A stretch of DNA of 64,000 nucleotides from Actinocatenispora thailandica (GTDB lineage Bacteria > Actinomycetota > Actinomycetes > Mycobacteriales > Micromonosporaceae): positions 3,346,198-3,410,197 of the forward strand of contig NZ_AP023355.1 in assembly GCF_016865425.1 (NCBI RefSeq), read 5' to 3'. Both the position numbers and the translations under genes were made by a program. Position 1 is the first letter of the stretch, and each line of letters starts with the position of its first letter. A model generated the notes under the pieces. That model did no database searches and was not told where the DNA came from. It saw nothing but the letters and a program-made list of their open reading frames with translations. Shown here piece after piece: positions 26,084 through 40,216 of this stretch.

Positions 26084-27105
26084 GCGACACCACCGCACCG
26101 GCGCCACTGGTGCACGCGCGGGGGCTGCGCGCCGCGTACCGCGGGCAGCGCGGCACCGACGTCGTGGCGGTCGACGACGTGAGCCTGGAGCTGCCCCGCG
26201 GCCAGGTCCTCGGCATCGCCGGCGAATCCGGCTGCGGCAAGTCGACCCTGGCCGCGGTGCTGTCGCTGACCGCGCGGCCGCCGCTGTCGGTGCTCGGCGG
26301 CGAGCTGACCATCGACGGCGAGCAGCTCGACCTGTCCGGCGGCCGGCGCCCACCGCGAACCTGGCGGGGCAGCGTCGTGTCGCTGCTGCCCCAGGGCGCG
26401 ATGAACTCGCTGTCGGCCACCACCCGGGTGGGCGACCTCGCCGTCGACGTGGTCCGGGCGCACCGCGGCCGGATCCGCCGGGCCGAGGCGCTCGACCTGC
26501 TCACCGACCGGTTGGACGCGCTGGATCTGCCGCGCCGGGTGGTGCACAGCTACCCGCACCAGCTGTCCGGCGGGATGCGCCAGCGGGTGGTCACCGTGCT
26601 GTCCACGCTGCTGGATCCGAAGCTGCTGATCGCCGACGAGCCGACCTCTGCGCTGGACGTGTCCACCCAGCGGGCACTCACCGAGCTGCTCCGCGAGCTG
26701 CTGCACCGCGGGCTGGTCGGCGGGATCGTGTTCGTCACGCACGACCTGCCGGTGCTGCGCGCGGTCGCCGACCGCATCGCGGTGATGTACGCCGGCCGGC
26801 TGGTCGAGGTCGGCGACGCGGCCGGGCTGATCGACGACCCGCGCCACCCGTACACCGCGGCGCTGCTGGCCTCGGTGCTGGTGCCGGAGCCGCAGATCCG
26901 TACCCGCCGGGTCGGCGGGATCGCCGGGGCGCCGCCGGACCTGTCCGCACCGCCCGCCGGCTGCCGGTTCCATCCGCGGTGCAGCCTGGCCAGCGACGTC
27001 TGCGCCGAACGGGAACCGCCGCTGCTCGGCACCATCGGCGGCGGCTACGCGACCTGCTGGTGGCGTGCCGAGCATCCCGACGAGCCGCTGGAGGCGAGGC
27101 TGTGA
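26080..27105 (+). CDS. ABC importer ATPase (DppD-like)
   Basis: A 341-residue ATPase. Walker A is GESGCGKST, the Q-loop is near VVSLLPQGAMNSL, the signature is LSGGMRQR, Walker B is KLLIADEP, and the switch His is in VFVTHD. After the nucleotide domain comes the oligopeptide-type C-terminal motif with CRFHPRC, which in related transporters holds an Fe-S cluster or metal. It powers uptake together with the next gene. The ATG at 26080 overlaps the previous stop. Confidence 0.93.
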   Translation: MSDTTAPAPLVHARGLRAAYRGQRGTDVVAVDDVSLELPRGQVLGIAGESGCGKSTLAAVLSLTARPPLSVLGGELTIDGEQLDLSGGRRPPRTWRGSVVSLLPQGAMNSLSATTRVGDLAVDVVRAHRGRIRRAEALDLLTDRLDALDLPRRVVHSYPHQLSGGMRQRVVTVLSTLLDPKLLIADEPTSALDVSTQRALTELLRELLHRGLVGGIVFVTHDLPVLRAVADRIAVMYAGRLVEVGDAAGLIDDPRHPYTAALLASVLVPEPQIRTRRVGGIAGAPPDLSAPPAGCRFHPRCSLASDVCAEREPPLLGTIGGGYATCWWRAEHPDEPLEARL

Positions 27106-27941
27106 GCATCGAGGCGGACCCACCGGCCGGCGCCGCGACACCGGCCGCCGACGGCACCGAGACCCCCGCGGCCACGGGTGCGCCGCTGGTCGTCGCCGAG
27201 CACCTGACCCGGGTGTTCGGCCGGGGCAGCACGGCGGTACGGGCGGTCGACGACGTGTCGTTCGAACTGCGCCGCGGGGAGATCACCACCGTGGTGGGCG
27301 AGAGCGGCAGCGGCAAGTCCACGCTGGCCCGGATGCTGCTCAAGCTGCTGCCGGTCAGTTCCGGGCGGCTGGTGTTCGACGGTGCCGACGTGACCGGCCG
27401 TACCGACACCACCGCGTACTGGCGGCAGGTGCAGGCGGTGTTCCAGGACCCGTTCAGCGCGTTCAACCAGTTCTTCACGGTACGGCGGCTGCTCGCCCGG
27501 TCCCGCCGGCTGCTCGGCGCCGAACTCACCGAACAGCGCATGCTCGACGCGCTGGAACAGGTCGGGCTGCCGGCCGGCGACGTGCTCGGCCGGTACCCGC
27601 ACCAGCTGTCCGGCGGGCAGCGGCAGCGGGTGATGATCGCCCGCGCGCTGCTGATGCGGCCGAGCCTGCTGATCGCCGACGAGGCGACCTCGATGCTGGA
27701 CGCCTCGCTGCGCGCCACCATCCTCAACGTGCTGACCGACCTGCGTGACCGCGCCGGGCTGACCATCCTGTTCATCACCCACGACATCGGACAGGCCTGC
27801 TACGTCTCCGACCAGGTACTGGTGCTCAGCCAGGGCCGGCTGGTCGAGGCCGGGCCGGCCGAACGCGTCATCTTCGATCCGCGGCACGACTACACCCGCA
27901 AGCTGCTCGCCGACGTACCGCGGCTGCACGACGCCGGCTGA
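27102..27941 (+). CDS. ABC importer ATPase (DppF-like)
   Basis: A 279-residue ATPase. It has GESGSGKST, a Q-loop in VQAVFQDPFSAFNQFF, the signature LSGGQRQR, Walker B in SLLIADEA, and the switch in LFITHD. Walker B ends in Glu-Ala rather than Glu-Pro, which should not affect activity. Unlike its partner it stops soon after the nucleotide domain, without the CxxHPRC tail, giving an asymmetric ATPase pair. The GTG at 27102 overlaps the upstream stop. It is the last gene of the importer. Confidence 0.93.
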   Translation: MSIEADPPAGAATPAADGTETPAATGAPLVVAEHLTRVFGRGSTAVRAVDDVSFELRRGEITTVVGESGSGKSTLARMLLKLLPVSSGRLVFDGADVTGRTDTTAYWRQVQAVFQDPFSAFNQFFTVRRLLARSRRLLGAELTEQRMLDALEQVGLPAGDVLGRYPHQLSGGQRQRVMIARALLMRPSLLIADEATSMLDASLRATILNVLTDLRDRAGLTILFITHDIGQACYVSDQVLVLSQGRLVEAGPAERVIFDPRHDYTRKLLADVPRLHDAG

Positions 27942-27985
27942 TCGCCCCCGCACCGGCCCCCGGCACCGACCGTTAGAGTTCGGGG

Positions 27986-28027
27986 ATGCGCTTCTGGCCC
28001 CCCGTCACCCCGCCGCCCGCGCGCTGA
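27986..28027 (+). CDS. Leaderless 13-residue leader peptide with polyproline runs
   Basis: The open frame encodes MRFWPPVTPPPAR and a stop. A TAGAGT -10 box (27974-27979) lies 6 bases before the ATG, which places the transcription start on the ATG itself, so the message is probably leaderless. WPP and PPP are poor ribosome substrates. A stable hairpin follows at 28046 and the EamA transporter starts at 28161. The arrangement is that of an attenuator in which ribosome stalling on the peptide decides whether the hairpin forms. It is too short for domain analysis, and the coding claim rests on spacing and composition. Confidence 0.55.
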   Translation: MRFWPPVTPPPAR

Positions 28028-28045
28028 GGGCGCCGCGGCAGCACC

Positions 28046-28080
28046 CCACCGCCACCGGTTCCGCACCGGCGCGGCGGTGG
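28046..28080 (+). terminator. Attenuator-like hairpin before the EamA gene
   Basis: CCACCGCC (28046-28053) pairs with GGCGGTGG (28073-28080), with an inner CCGG/CCGG stem around a 7-base loop. It lies 18 bases after the leader-peptide stop. No U-run follows. It could act as terminator, or as a ribosome-site mask only through upstream pairing. Confidence 0.5.
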
Positions 28081-28160
28081 TCCCGTGCGCTGCCGGCATC
28101 GATCCGACGCCGCCCGCGCCCACCACCGGTCCACACCGATCTCGTCGTGGGAGCAGCGCC

Positions 28161-29084
28161 GTGTCCACCTCCACCGCACAGCCCGCGGTACCGTCCTCCA
28201 GCAGCGCCGGAGCGCTGTGCGTCCTCGCCGCCGCGGCCCTGTGGGGCAGCACCGGCACCGTCAGTACCTTCGCACCGGCGGGGGTGCCCGCCGTCGTCGT
28301 CGGCTCGTCCGGCCTGGCGATCGGCGGCCTCCTGCTGTACCTCACCGGCCGGCTCGCCGGCGCCGGGCCGGCCGCCCGCGGCCGGCGCGAGTACGCGCTG
28401 GTCGTGCTCGGCGCCGCCACCGTCGCCGGCTACCCGCTGACGTTCTTCCCGGCCGTCGCCCGGGCCGGCGTCGCACCGGGCACGGTGATCATGCTGTGTT
28501 GCGCGCCGGTCAGCGCCGGGCTGCTCGACTGGCTGCTGCGCCGGCACCGCCCGCGACGCCGGTGGGTGCTGGCGACCGCCGGCTGCCTGGCCGGCGCCGT
28601 GCTGCTGGCCGTGGGCGGCGACGCGACCGCGCACCTGGACCCGGTCGGCATCCTGCTCGCCGTGGCCGCCGGCGCGAGCTACGCCGCGTACACCGCGATC
28701 GCCGGGCTGCTGATCTCCCGCGGTCGCGGCTCGGCGCCGGTGACCGGCGCGATGTTCGGCGGCGGCGCGCTGCTCGTCCTGCCGTTGCAGCTCGCCGCCG
28801 GGCCGGCCTGGATGCTGCACGGCCACGGGCCGCTGGTGGTGGCCCACCTGGCGCTGGTCACCACGTTCCTCGCCTACGTGCTCTACGGTCGCGGGCTGCG
28901 CACGGTCACCGCGGCCGTCGCCACCACGCTCGCGCTCGCCGAGCCGGCCGTCGCCACCGTACTGGGTGTGCTGGTGCTGCACGAGCGGCTCGCGGTCGCC
29001 GGCTGGGTCGGCGAGGCGCTGCTCGGCGCCGCGCTGCTGCTGCTCGCGGTCGGTCAGCGGGCGCCGGCCTCCACCGCGCCGTAG
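28161..29084 (+). CDS. EamA-family (DMT) transporter
   Basis: A 307-residue protein with ten hydrophobic helices in two EamA repeats (about 15-145 and 155-290). The first repeat opens with LAAAALWGSTGTVSTFAP and the second with AAGASYAAYTAIAGLLISRG. These drug/metabolite carriers export amino acids, metabolites or drugs. The GTG at 28161 has GGGAGC 8 bases upstream. The 3' end overlaps rluB on the other strand by 31 bp. Expression is probably tuned by the leader peptide at 27986. The substrate is unknown; the polyproline leader could respond to translation stress or antibiotics. Confidence 0.88.
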   Translation: MSTSTAQPAVPSSSSAGALCVLAAAALWGSTGTVSTFAPAGVPAVVVGSSGLAIGGLLLYLTGRLAGAGPAARGRREYALVVLGAATVAGYPLTFFPAVARAGVAPGTVIMLCCAPVSAGLLDWLLRRHRPRRRWVLATAGCLAGAVLLAVGGDATAHLDPVGILLAVAAGASYAAYTAIAGLLISRGRGSAPVTGAMFGGGALLVLPLQLAAGPAWMLHGHGPLVVAHLALVTTFLAYVLYGRGLRTVTAAVATTLALAEPAVATVLGVLVLHERLAVAGWVGEALLGAALLLLAVGQRAPASTAP

Positions 29085-29815
29085 AGCCCGCCCAGCTCCT
29101 CCCGGCTCAGCGGCCGGGTCACCCCCGGCCGCAGGTCACCCAGTGCCACCGAACCGATCCGGGTGCGGATCAGCCGCTCCACCGGATGCCCGACCTCGGC
29201 GAGCATCCGGCGCACGATCCGGTTGCGCCCCTCGTGCAACACGACCTCGACCAGCGCCCGGCCCCGATCGGTGGACACCACTCGGAACCGGTCGACCGCG
29301 GCCGGCCCGTCCTCCAGCTGCACCCCGTCGCGCAGCCGACGACCGACCGCCGGCGGCACCGGGCCCGGCACCTGCGCCAGGTAGGTCTTCGCCACCTCGT
29401 ACGACGGGTGCATCAGCCGGTGCGCCAGATCGCCGTCATTGGTCAGCAGCAGCAGACCCTCGCTGTCGGCGTCCAGCCGACCGACGTGGAACAGTCGCGT
29501 CACGTCCCCCGGCACGTACTGGGCGAGAGTGCGCCGGCCGCGGTCGTCGGACATCGCCGACAGCACCCCGCGCGGCTTGTTCAGCGCGAGGTGCACCATC
29601 CGGTCGTCGGTGACCACCCGTAGCCCGTCGACGTGCACCACCGAGACCCGCGGGTCGGCCCGGTCGCCGAGCTGCGCCTCGCGACCGTCCACGGTCACCC
29701 GGCCGGCCGCGATCAGCTCCTCGCAGGCCCGCCGCGACCCGAGCCCGGCGGCCGCCAACACCTTCTGCAACCGCTGCAGGCCGTCGGGCGCAGCGGCGGA
29801 GTCGGCGTGGCTCAC
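29054..29815 (-). CDS. rluB: 23S rRNA pseudouridine synthase, RluB type
   Basis: A 253-residue protein with an N-terminal S4 RNA-binding domain (RLQKVLAAAGLGSRRACEELI) and an RsuA-type catalytic domain. The catalytic Asp is in HVGRLDADSEGLLLLTNDG, and a later motif is HEGRNRIVRRM. It modifies helix 89-90 region uridines of 23S rRNA. The GTG at 29815 overlaps the scpB stop. It is the last gene of the upstream half of the split block. The 3' end overlaps the convergent EamA gene, with no room for a terminator. Confidence 0.93.
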   Translation of the reverse strand: MSHADSAAAPDGLQRLQKVLAAAGLGSRRACEELIAAGRVTVDGREAQLGDRADPRVSVVHVDGLRVVTDDRMVHLALNKPRGVLSAMSDDRGRRTLAQYVPGDVTRLFHVGRLDADSEGLLLLTNDGDLAHRLMHPSYEVAKTYLAQVPGPVPPAVGRRLRDGVQLEDGPAAVDRFRVVSTDRGRALVEVVLHEGRNRIVRRMLAEVGHPVERLIRTRIGSVALGDLRPGVTRPLSREELGGLYGAVEAGAR

Positions 29816-30557
29816 GGTGTCTCCTCGGGGAGGTCGTCGGGCAGGAACGGTGCCAGGTCGGGCAGGTCGTCGGTCGAGTTGATGCCCATCCGCTCCAGGA
29901 ACAGAGTGGTGGTGCGGTACAGGTACGCGCCGGACTCCGGCTCGGAGCCGCACTCCTCGATCAGCCCGCGGGTCACCAGGGTGCGCATCACGCCGTCGCA
30001 GTTGACACCGCGGATCGCGGACACCCGGGACCGGCTCACCGGCTGCTTGTACGCGACCACCGCGAGCGTCTCCAGCGCCGCCTGGGTCAGCCGCACCTGT
30101 TGACCGTCGAGTACGAACCGCTCCACGTACGGCGCGAAGTCGTCCCGGGTGTAGATCCGCCAGCCGCCCGCCGCCTGGCGCAGCTCGAAACCGCGCCGCT
30201 GCGCGCTGTACGACTCGGCCAGCTCGCGCACCGCCGCCGCCACGGTGGCCGTCGGGCGCTCCAGCACCTGCGCCAACACCACCTCGCTGACCGGCTCGTC
30301 CACCACGATCAGGATGGCCTCCAGCGCCGCGCGCAGCGTCTCCGGATCGTCCAGCTCCGGCAGTGCCCGCGGCTCGGCCGCGGCGGCGGTCGGTTCCGGC
30401 GCCGGTTGTGCTGCCACGCCCGACCCGGCACCGCCCGCAGGCCCGACACCATCGACCGGCGAAGCGCCGGCCGCAGGCCCGACACCGGCCGCAGGCCCGA
30501 CACCGTCGAGCGTCCCGGCGCCGTTGTTCGGCTCGGCGTCCGGGCCCGGCCCGGCAT

Positions 30558-30617
30558 CGTCGGCCGCACCGTCGGCCGCACCGTCGGCCGCACCGTCTGC
30601 CGCACCGTCGGCCGCAC
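30558..30617. repeat. 12-bp tandem repeat inside scpB
   Basis: Five units of CGTCGGCCGCAC, one with a single change (CGTCTGCCGCAC), encode the GAAD repeats of the ScpB N-terminus. In-frame units allow length change without frameshift. Related GGGTCACTGCCGTCGGCC repeats follow at about 30820-30920. Confidence 0.85.
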
Positions 30618-30943
30618 CGTCGGCCGGCGCGCTGGCGCACGCCGGCTCCGATGCCTCGGCCGGCCGTTCGTCGTCGTCCGTGGACACCTCCGCGCCCGGT
30701 GCGAGCGACGGGGTCGTGGAGGACGTGTCGGCGACCGGCTCCCGGTCCCCTGAGGTCGACTCGGCCTCGAGCGTCGGCGGTTCGGCATGATCCGGCGTCG
30801 CCCCGTCGGCAGGCCCCCGGCAGTCGGCCGGGTCACTGCCGTCGGCCGGGTCACTGCCGTCGGCCCGTTCACGGTCGTCGGCCGGGTCACTGCGCTCGGC
30901 CGGTTCACGGTCGTCGGCCGCGGCCGGATCCGGCGGTACGGCA

Positions 30944-32146
<1,203 letters not shown>

Positions 32147-32257
32147 CTGCGCAACGTTACCCACGCCGGGCTGGTCCGCCGCACCGGTCACCACCCCGGC
32201 ACCGGCGCGTGTTCGGGCAGCCGGCCCACCGTCACCCCAGCCACCGAACGACCGTAC

Positions 32258-33193
32258 CTACATCCCCTGGCGCAGCGACTGCTGGCCGATGACCTCGCGG
32301 GCGAGCTGGCGGTACGCCCGGGCGCCGGACGACGAGGGCGCCCAGGTGGTGATCGGCTCGCCGGCGACCGTGGTCTCCGGGAACCGGACCGTACGGGTGA
32401 TGACGGTCTGGTAGACCCGCTCGCCGAACGCCTCGACGACGCGCTGCAGCACCTGCCGGCAGTGCGTGGTACGCGAGTCGTACATGGTGGCGAGGATGCC
32501 TTCCAGCTCCAGGTCGAAGTTGAGCCGCTCGCGCACCTTGTCGATGGTGTCGAGCAGCAGCGCCACCCCGCGCAGGCTGAAGAACTCGCACTCCAGCGGG
32601 ATCACCACACCGTGCGCGGCGGTCAGCGCGTTGACCGTCAGCAGTCCGAGCGACGGCTGGCAGTCGATCAGGATGTAGTCGTACTCCTTGAGCGCCGGGC
32701 GCAGCACCCGGGTCAGCGTCTGCTCCCGCGCGACCTCGTTGACCAGCTGGATCTCGGCCGCCGACAGGTCGATGTTGGCCGGCAGCAGGTGCAGCCCGTC
32801 CACGTTGGTCTTGAACAGCACCTCGTCCAGGCCGACGTCGCGCTGCATCAGCAGGTTGTAGATGGTCAGGTCGAGGTTGTGCGGGTTGACCCCGAAGCCC
32901 ACCGACAGCGCGCCCTGCGGGTCGAAGTCGACCATCAGCACCCGCCGCCCGTACTCCGCGAGCGCGGCGCCCAGGTTGATCGTGGTGGTGGTCTTGCCGA
33001 CGCCACCCTTCTGGTTCGCCATCGCGATGATGCGGGCCGGCCCGTGCCGCTCGACCGGCGGCGGCTGCAGGATCGGACGCTTGATCGTGTACGCCGACGG
33101 GTCGGCCGGCCCCAGCTCCGCCTCAGCGCCGAGCTCCATGGGAGGCGGCTCCTGCCGGAGCTTGTCCCACGCGTCCCCGCTGAGACTCGTCAT
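32258..33193 (-). CDS. ParA-family ATPase of the scpAB cluster
   Basis: A 311-residue Walker-type ATPase. The deviant Walker A is MANQKGGVGKTTTTINL (about residue 65), A' is LMVDFDPQGALS, and B is YILIDCQPSLGLLT. About 55 residues precede the ATPase. No parB follows, so it is not the oriC-proximal parAB pair. This orphan ParA is constantly found before scpA in actinobacteria and may aid nucleoid organisation. The ATG at 33193 follows TTGAGG. It may start the parA-scpA-scpB-rluB unit. Confidence 0.93.
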   Translation of the reverse strand: MTSLSGDAWDKLRQEPPPMELGAEAELGPADPSAYTIKRPILQPPPVERHGPARIIAMANQKGGVGKTTTTINLGAALAEYGRRVLMVDFDPQGALSVGFGVNPHNLDLTIYNLLMQRDVGLDEVLFKTNVDGLHLLPANIDLSAAEIQLVNEVAREQTLTRVLRPALKEYDYILIDCQPSLGLLTVNALTAAHGVVIPLECEFFSLRGVALLLDTIDKVRERLNFDLELEGILATMYDSRTTHCRQVLQRVVEAFGERVYQTVITRTVRFPETTVAGEPITTWAPSSSGARAYRQLAREVIGQQSLRQGM

Positions 33194-33404
33194 CCTCAAC
33201 ACCCTTCCCACCGGCTGCCCGGAAATCCCGGCGCCGCCCCGGACCACCGGGGAAGAGGGGCGGCCGTGGCCCGACTGTACGCCACGGTGGGATCTTCTCG
33301 CCCGCCATCATCCCCGGCGTGTCGCAACGGCGGCACGCTCCTGTCCTGCACCGGACACCGTCTGATCGGGCACCGGCGCGTCGAGTCAAACGGTACGGGT
33401 CGGC

Positions 33405-34439
33405 TCAAGCCCGCGCGCGTGGATGGGTCGTGGTGTACACCTCACGCAGTTTGTCGACCGTCACCAGCGTATAGACCTGTGTGGTCGTCACCGAGGCGTG
33501 CCCGAGCAGCTCCTGCACCACCCGCACGTCGGCGCCGCCGTCGAGCAGGTGGGTGGCGAACGAGTGGCGCAGCGTGTGCGGCGACACCGACCCGGCCAGC
33601 CGGGCCCGCTGGGCCGCCCGGCGCAGGATCGACCACGCGCTCTGCCGGGACAGCGCGCCGCCCCGGGCGTTGAGGAACAGCGCGCCGTGCCCGCCGCCGG
33701 CGCGGGCCAGCGCCGGCCGGGCCCGGATCAGGTACGCCGAGACCGCCCGGCAGGCGTAGCCGCCGACCGGTACCAGCCGGGTCTTGCCGCCCTTGCCGGA
33801 CAGCCGCACGGTGCTGCCCGCCGCGTCACCGGTACGCCCGTCGGCGAGGTCCAGGTCGTCGACGGCGGCGCCGACCGCCTCGGAGATGCGCGCGCCGGTG
33901 CCGTACAGGAACTCCAGCAGCGCGCGGTCGCGCAGCGCCAGTGGGTCGGCGTCGGTCTCGGCGCCGGCCGCGGCGAGCAGCTGCTCCACCTCGTACACCG
34001 ACAGCGCCTTCGGCAGCCGCCGGCCCGGCGTCGGCGGGTGGACGTCGTGCGCCGGGTCGCCGTCGGTGAGCCCCTCCGCGGCGGCGAACCGGTGCAGCCC
34101 GCGCACCGCGCTGACCGTCCGGGCGGCCGAGGAGACCGACAGCGGCGGGTGCTGCTCGTCGCCGAGCCGCAGCGTGGCCAGGAACTCCGCGACGTGGCCG
34201 GTGCCGACCTGGGCCAGCGCGGTGACACCCGCCGCGACCAGCCACTGCTGGTAGCGACCCAGGTCCCGCCGGTACGAGCTGAGCGTGTTGCCGGCCAGCG
34301 CCCGCTCCACGAGCAGGTGGTCGAGATAGGCCCGCACCGCCGCCCGAAGCTCGGGGGTGGTCTGCTCCGGCCCGTCGGGTGCGGGTTCCCGCCGGGCAGC
34401 CCGGGAGGTCGACATCTCGCCCGACACGTCGCTGGACAC
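33405..34439 (-). CDS. xerD: Tyrosine recombinase XerD
   Basis: A 344-residue site-specific recombinase for dimer resolution at dif. An N-terminal SAM-like core-binding domain ([19 protein letters not shown]) precedes the catalytic domain. The active residues are Arg in TGARISEAV, Lys in GKGGKTR, His-x-x-Arg in [10 protein letters not shown], His in LLGHAS and Tyr in TTQVYT. The GTG at 34439 is favoured by GGAGG four bases upstream; later in-frame GTG and ATG codons lack such a site. It sits in its usual place between the nudix and parA genes, though a TM2 gene now lies between it and the nudix gene. Confidence 0.95.
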   Translation of the reverse strand: MSSDVSGEMSTSRAARREPAPDGPEQTTPELRAAVRAYLDHLLVERALAGNTLSSYRRDLGRYQQWLVAAGVTALAQVGTGHVAEFLATLRLGDEQHPPLSVSSAARTVSAVRGLHRFAAAEGLTDGDPAHDVHPPTPGRRLPKALSVYEVEQLLAAAGAETDADPLALRDRALLEFLYGTGARISEAVGAAVDDLDLADGRTGDAAGSTVRLSGKGGKTRLVPVGGYACRAVSAYLIRARPALARAGGGHGALFLNARGGALSRQSAWSILRRAAQRARLAGSVSPHTLRHSFATHLLDGGADVRVVQELLGHASVTTTQVYTLVTVDKLREVYTTTHPRARA

Positions 34440-34583
34440 GCCACCTCCACTGGCCGCACCCCATCCTAGGAGGTACCGGTCGGGCTTCGGGCCACCGTGC
34501 GTGATCATCGGTCGCGAGACGGTCCGTGGTATGGACGTGGGTCCGGAACCCGCCACCGTTACGGTCGGTTTCCGGCCCCTCCG

Positions 34584-34612
34584 TTGGCAGCGACCTGCGG
34601 ATTGGATACCGT
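34584..34612 (+). promoter_or_regulatory. Promoter giving a leaderless TM2 transcript
   Basis: TTGGCA (34584-34589), a 17-bp spacer and TACCGT (34607-34612). The ATG at 34620 follows 7 bases after the -10, so transcription should begin at or next to the start codon. Confidence 0.65.
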
Positions 34613-34619
34613 CGCCGCC

Positions 34620-35240
34620 ATGACGTACGACCCAGGCGGTCCGTATCCTCCGCCCAACCAGGGGCCCGGCGGGGGAAACAACCAACCTGCCAGCGGGCCC
34701 GGCTATCCGACCAGCGGCGGTCCGTACCCGCCCGCGTCCGGCAGTCCGTACCAGGGCGGCAACCTGCCGGCGCCGGGCAGCGGACCCGGCTACCCGAACA
34801 GCGGCGCCGGGTACCAGGGGGCGGGGCAGGGCGGCTACCCGCCGGCCGGTGACCCGTATCAGCAACAGGGCTACCAGCAGGCGTACCAGGATCCGTACCA
34901 GCAGGATCCCTATCAGCAGGGCTACGGGCAGCCGCCGGGATACCAGCAGGGCTACCAGCAGCCGGCCCCGGCCGGTTACGGGCAGCCGGCGTACGACCCG
35001 GTCACCGGGCAGCCGCTGTCGGACAAGACGAAGCTGATCGCGGGCCTGCTCAGCATCCTGCTCGGCGGGTTCGGCGTGGGCCGCTTCTACATGGGCTACG
35101 TCGGGCTCGGCGTACTGCAGATCGTGGCCACGGTCTGCACCGCCGGCATCGGCGCGATCTGGGGCCTGATCGAGGGCATCATCATCCTCGCCAACAACTC
35201 GATCCCCGACTCCGAGGGCCGCAAGCTGCGCGACAACTGA
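34620..35240 (+). CDS. TM2-domain membrane protein with Pro/Gly/Gln/Tyr-rich N-terminus
   Basis: A 206-residue protein. Residues 1-135 are low-complexity with repeated YQQGY, PYQQDP and GPGYP units. Residues 140-200 form the TM2 domain: two helices with [26 protein letters not shown] (split), a [19 protein letters not shown] helix and a DR-like turn. TM2 proteins occur widely in actinobacteria; their role is not established. It has its own leaderless promoter and opposite orientation to xerD and the nudix gene, so it looks inserted within the conserved order. A terminator hairpin follows. Confidence 0.88.
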   Translation: MTYDPGGPYPPPNQGPGGGNNQPASGPGYPTSGGPYPPASGSPYQGGNLPAPGSGPGYPNSGAGYQGAGQGGYPPAGDPYQQQGYQQAYQDPYQQDPYQQGYGQPPGYQQGYQQPAPAGYGQPAYDPVTGQPLSDKTKLIAGLLSILLGGFGVGRFYMGYVGLGVLQIVATVCTAGIGAIWGLIEGIIILANNSIPDSEGRKLRDN

Positions 35241-35286
35241 CCGGGCCCCCGGGCGCTCGGCCCGGCCGGGCCGGGGCGGGGCGCCC

Positions 35287-35320
35287 GCAGGCTGCCGAGC
35301 ACCCGCACCCGGCAGCCTGC
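35287..35320. terminator. Hairpin terminator between TM2 and nudix genes
   Basis: GCAGGCTGCCG / CGGCAGCCTGC form a perfect 11-bp stem with a 12-base loop. It serves the convergent TM2 (plus) and nudix (minus) genes. Confidence 0.7.
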
Positions 35321-35331
35321 CCCGGGCGGGG

Positions 35332-35403
35332 CGCCCCGCACGAACCGCGCGCCCCGCACGAACCGCGCGCCCCGCACGAGCCGGGCGCTCCGCACGAGCC
35401 GGG
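35332..35403. repeat. Four 18-bp tandem repeats after the nudix gene
   Basis: Four units of CGCCCCGCACGAACCGCG and variants (AGCCGGG ends in units 3 and 4). They lie in the intergenic gap just past the nudix stop on the minus strand. No function is evident. Confidence 0.85.
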
Positions 35404-35418
35404 CCCCCACGGTACGGG

Positions 35419-40212
<4,794 letters not shown>

Positions 40213-40216
<4 letters not shown>

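Noticed and set aside
22356-27941. Firm naming as a dipeptide transporter dppABCDF
   Set aside because: The family also carries oligosaccharides and nickel; sequence does not fix the substrate, so no gene symbols were given.
30558-30617. CRISPR array
   Set aside because: The 12-bp units are contiguous without spacers and are in frame within scpB; it is a coding minisatellite.
32258-33193. Chromosomal or plasmid parAB partition locus
   Set aside because: No parB or parS-like palindromes follow; the gene is the orphan ParA of the conserved scpAB cluster.
35332-35403. CRISPR or regulatory iteron array
   Set aside because: Units of 18 bp are directly adjacent with no spacers, and no replication or Cas gene is near.
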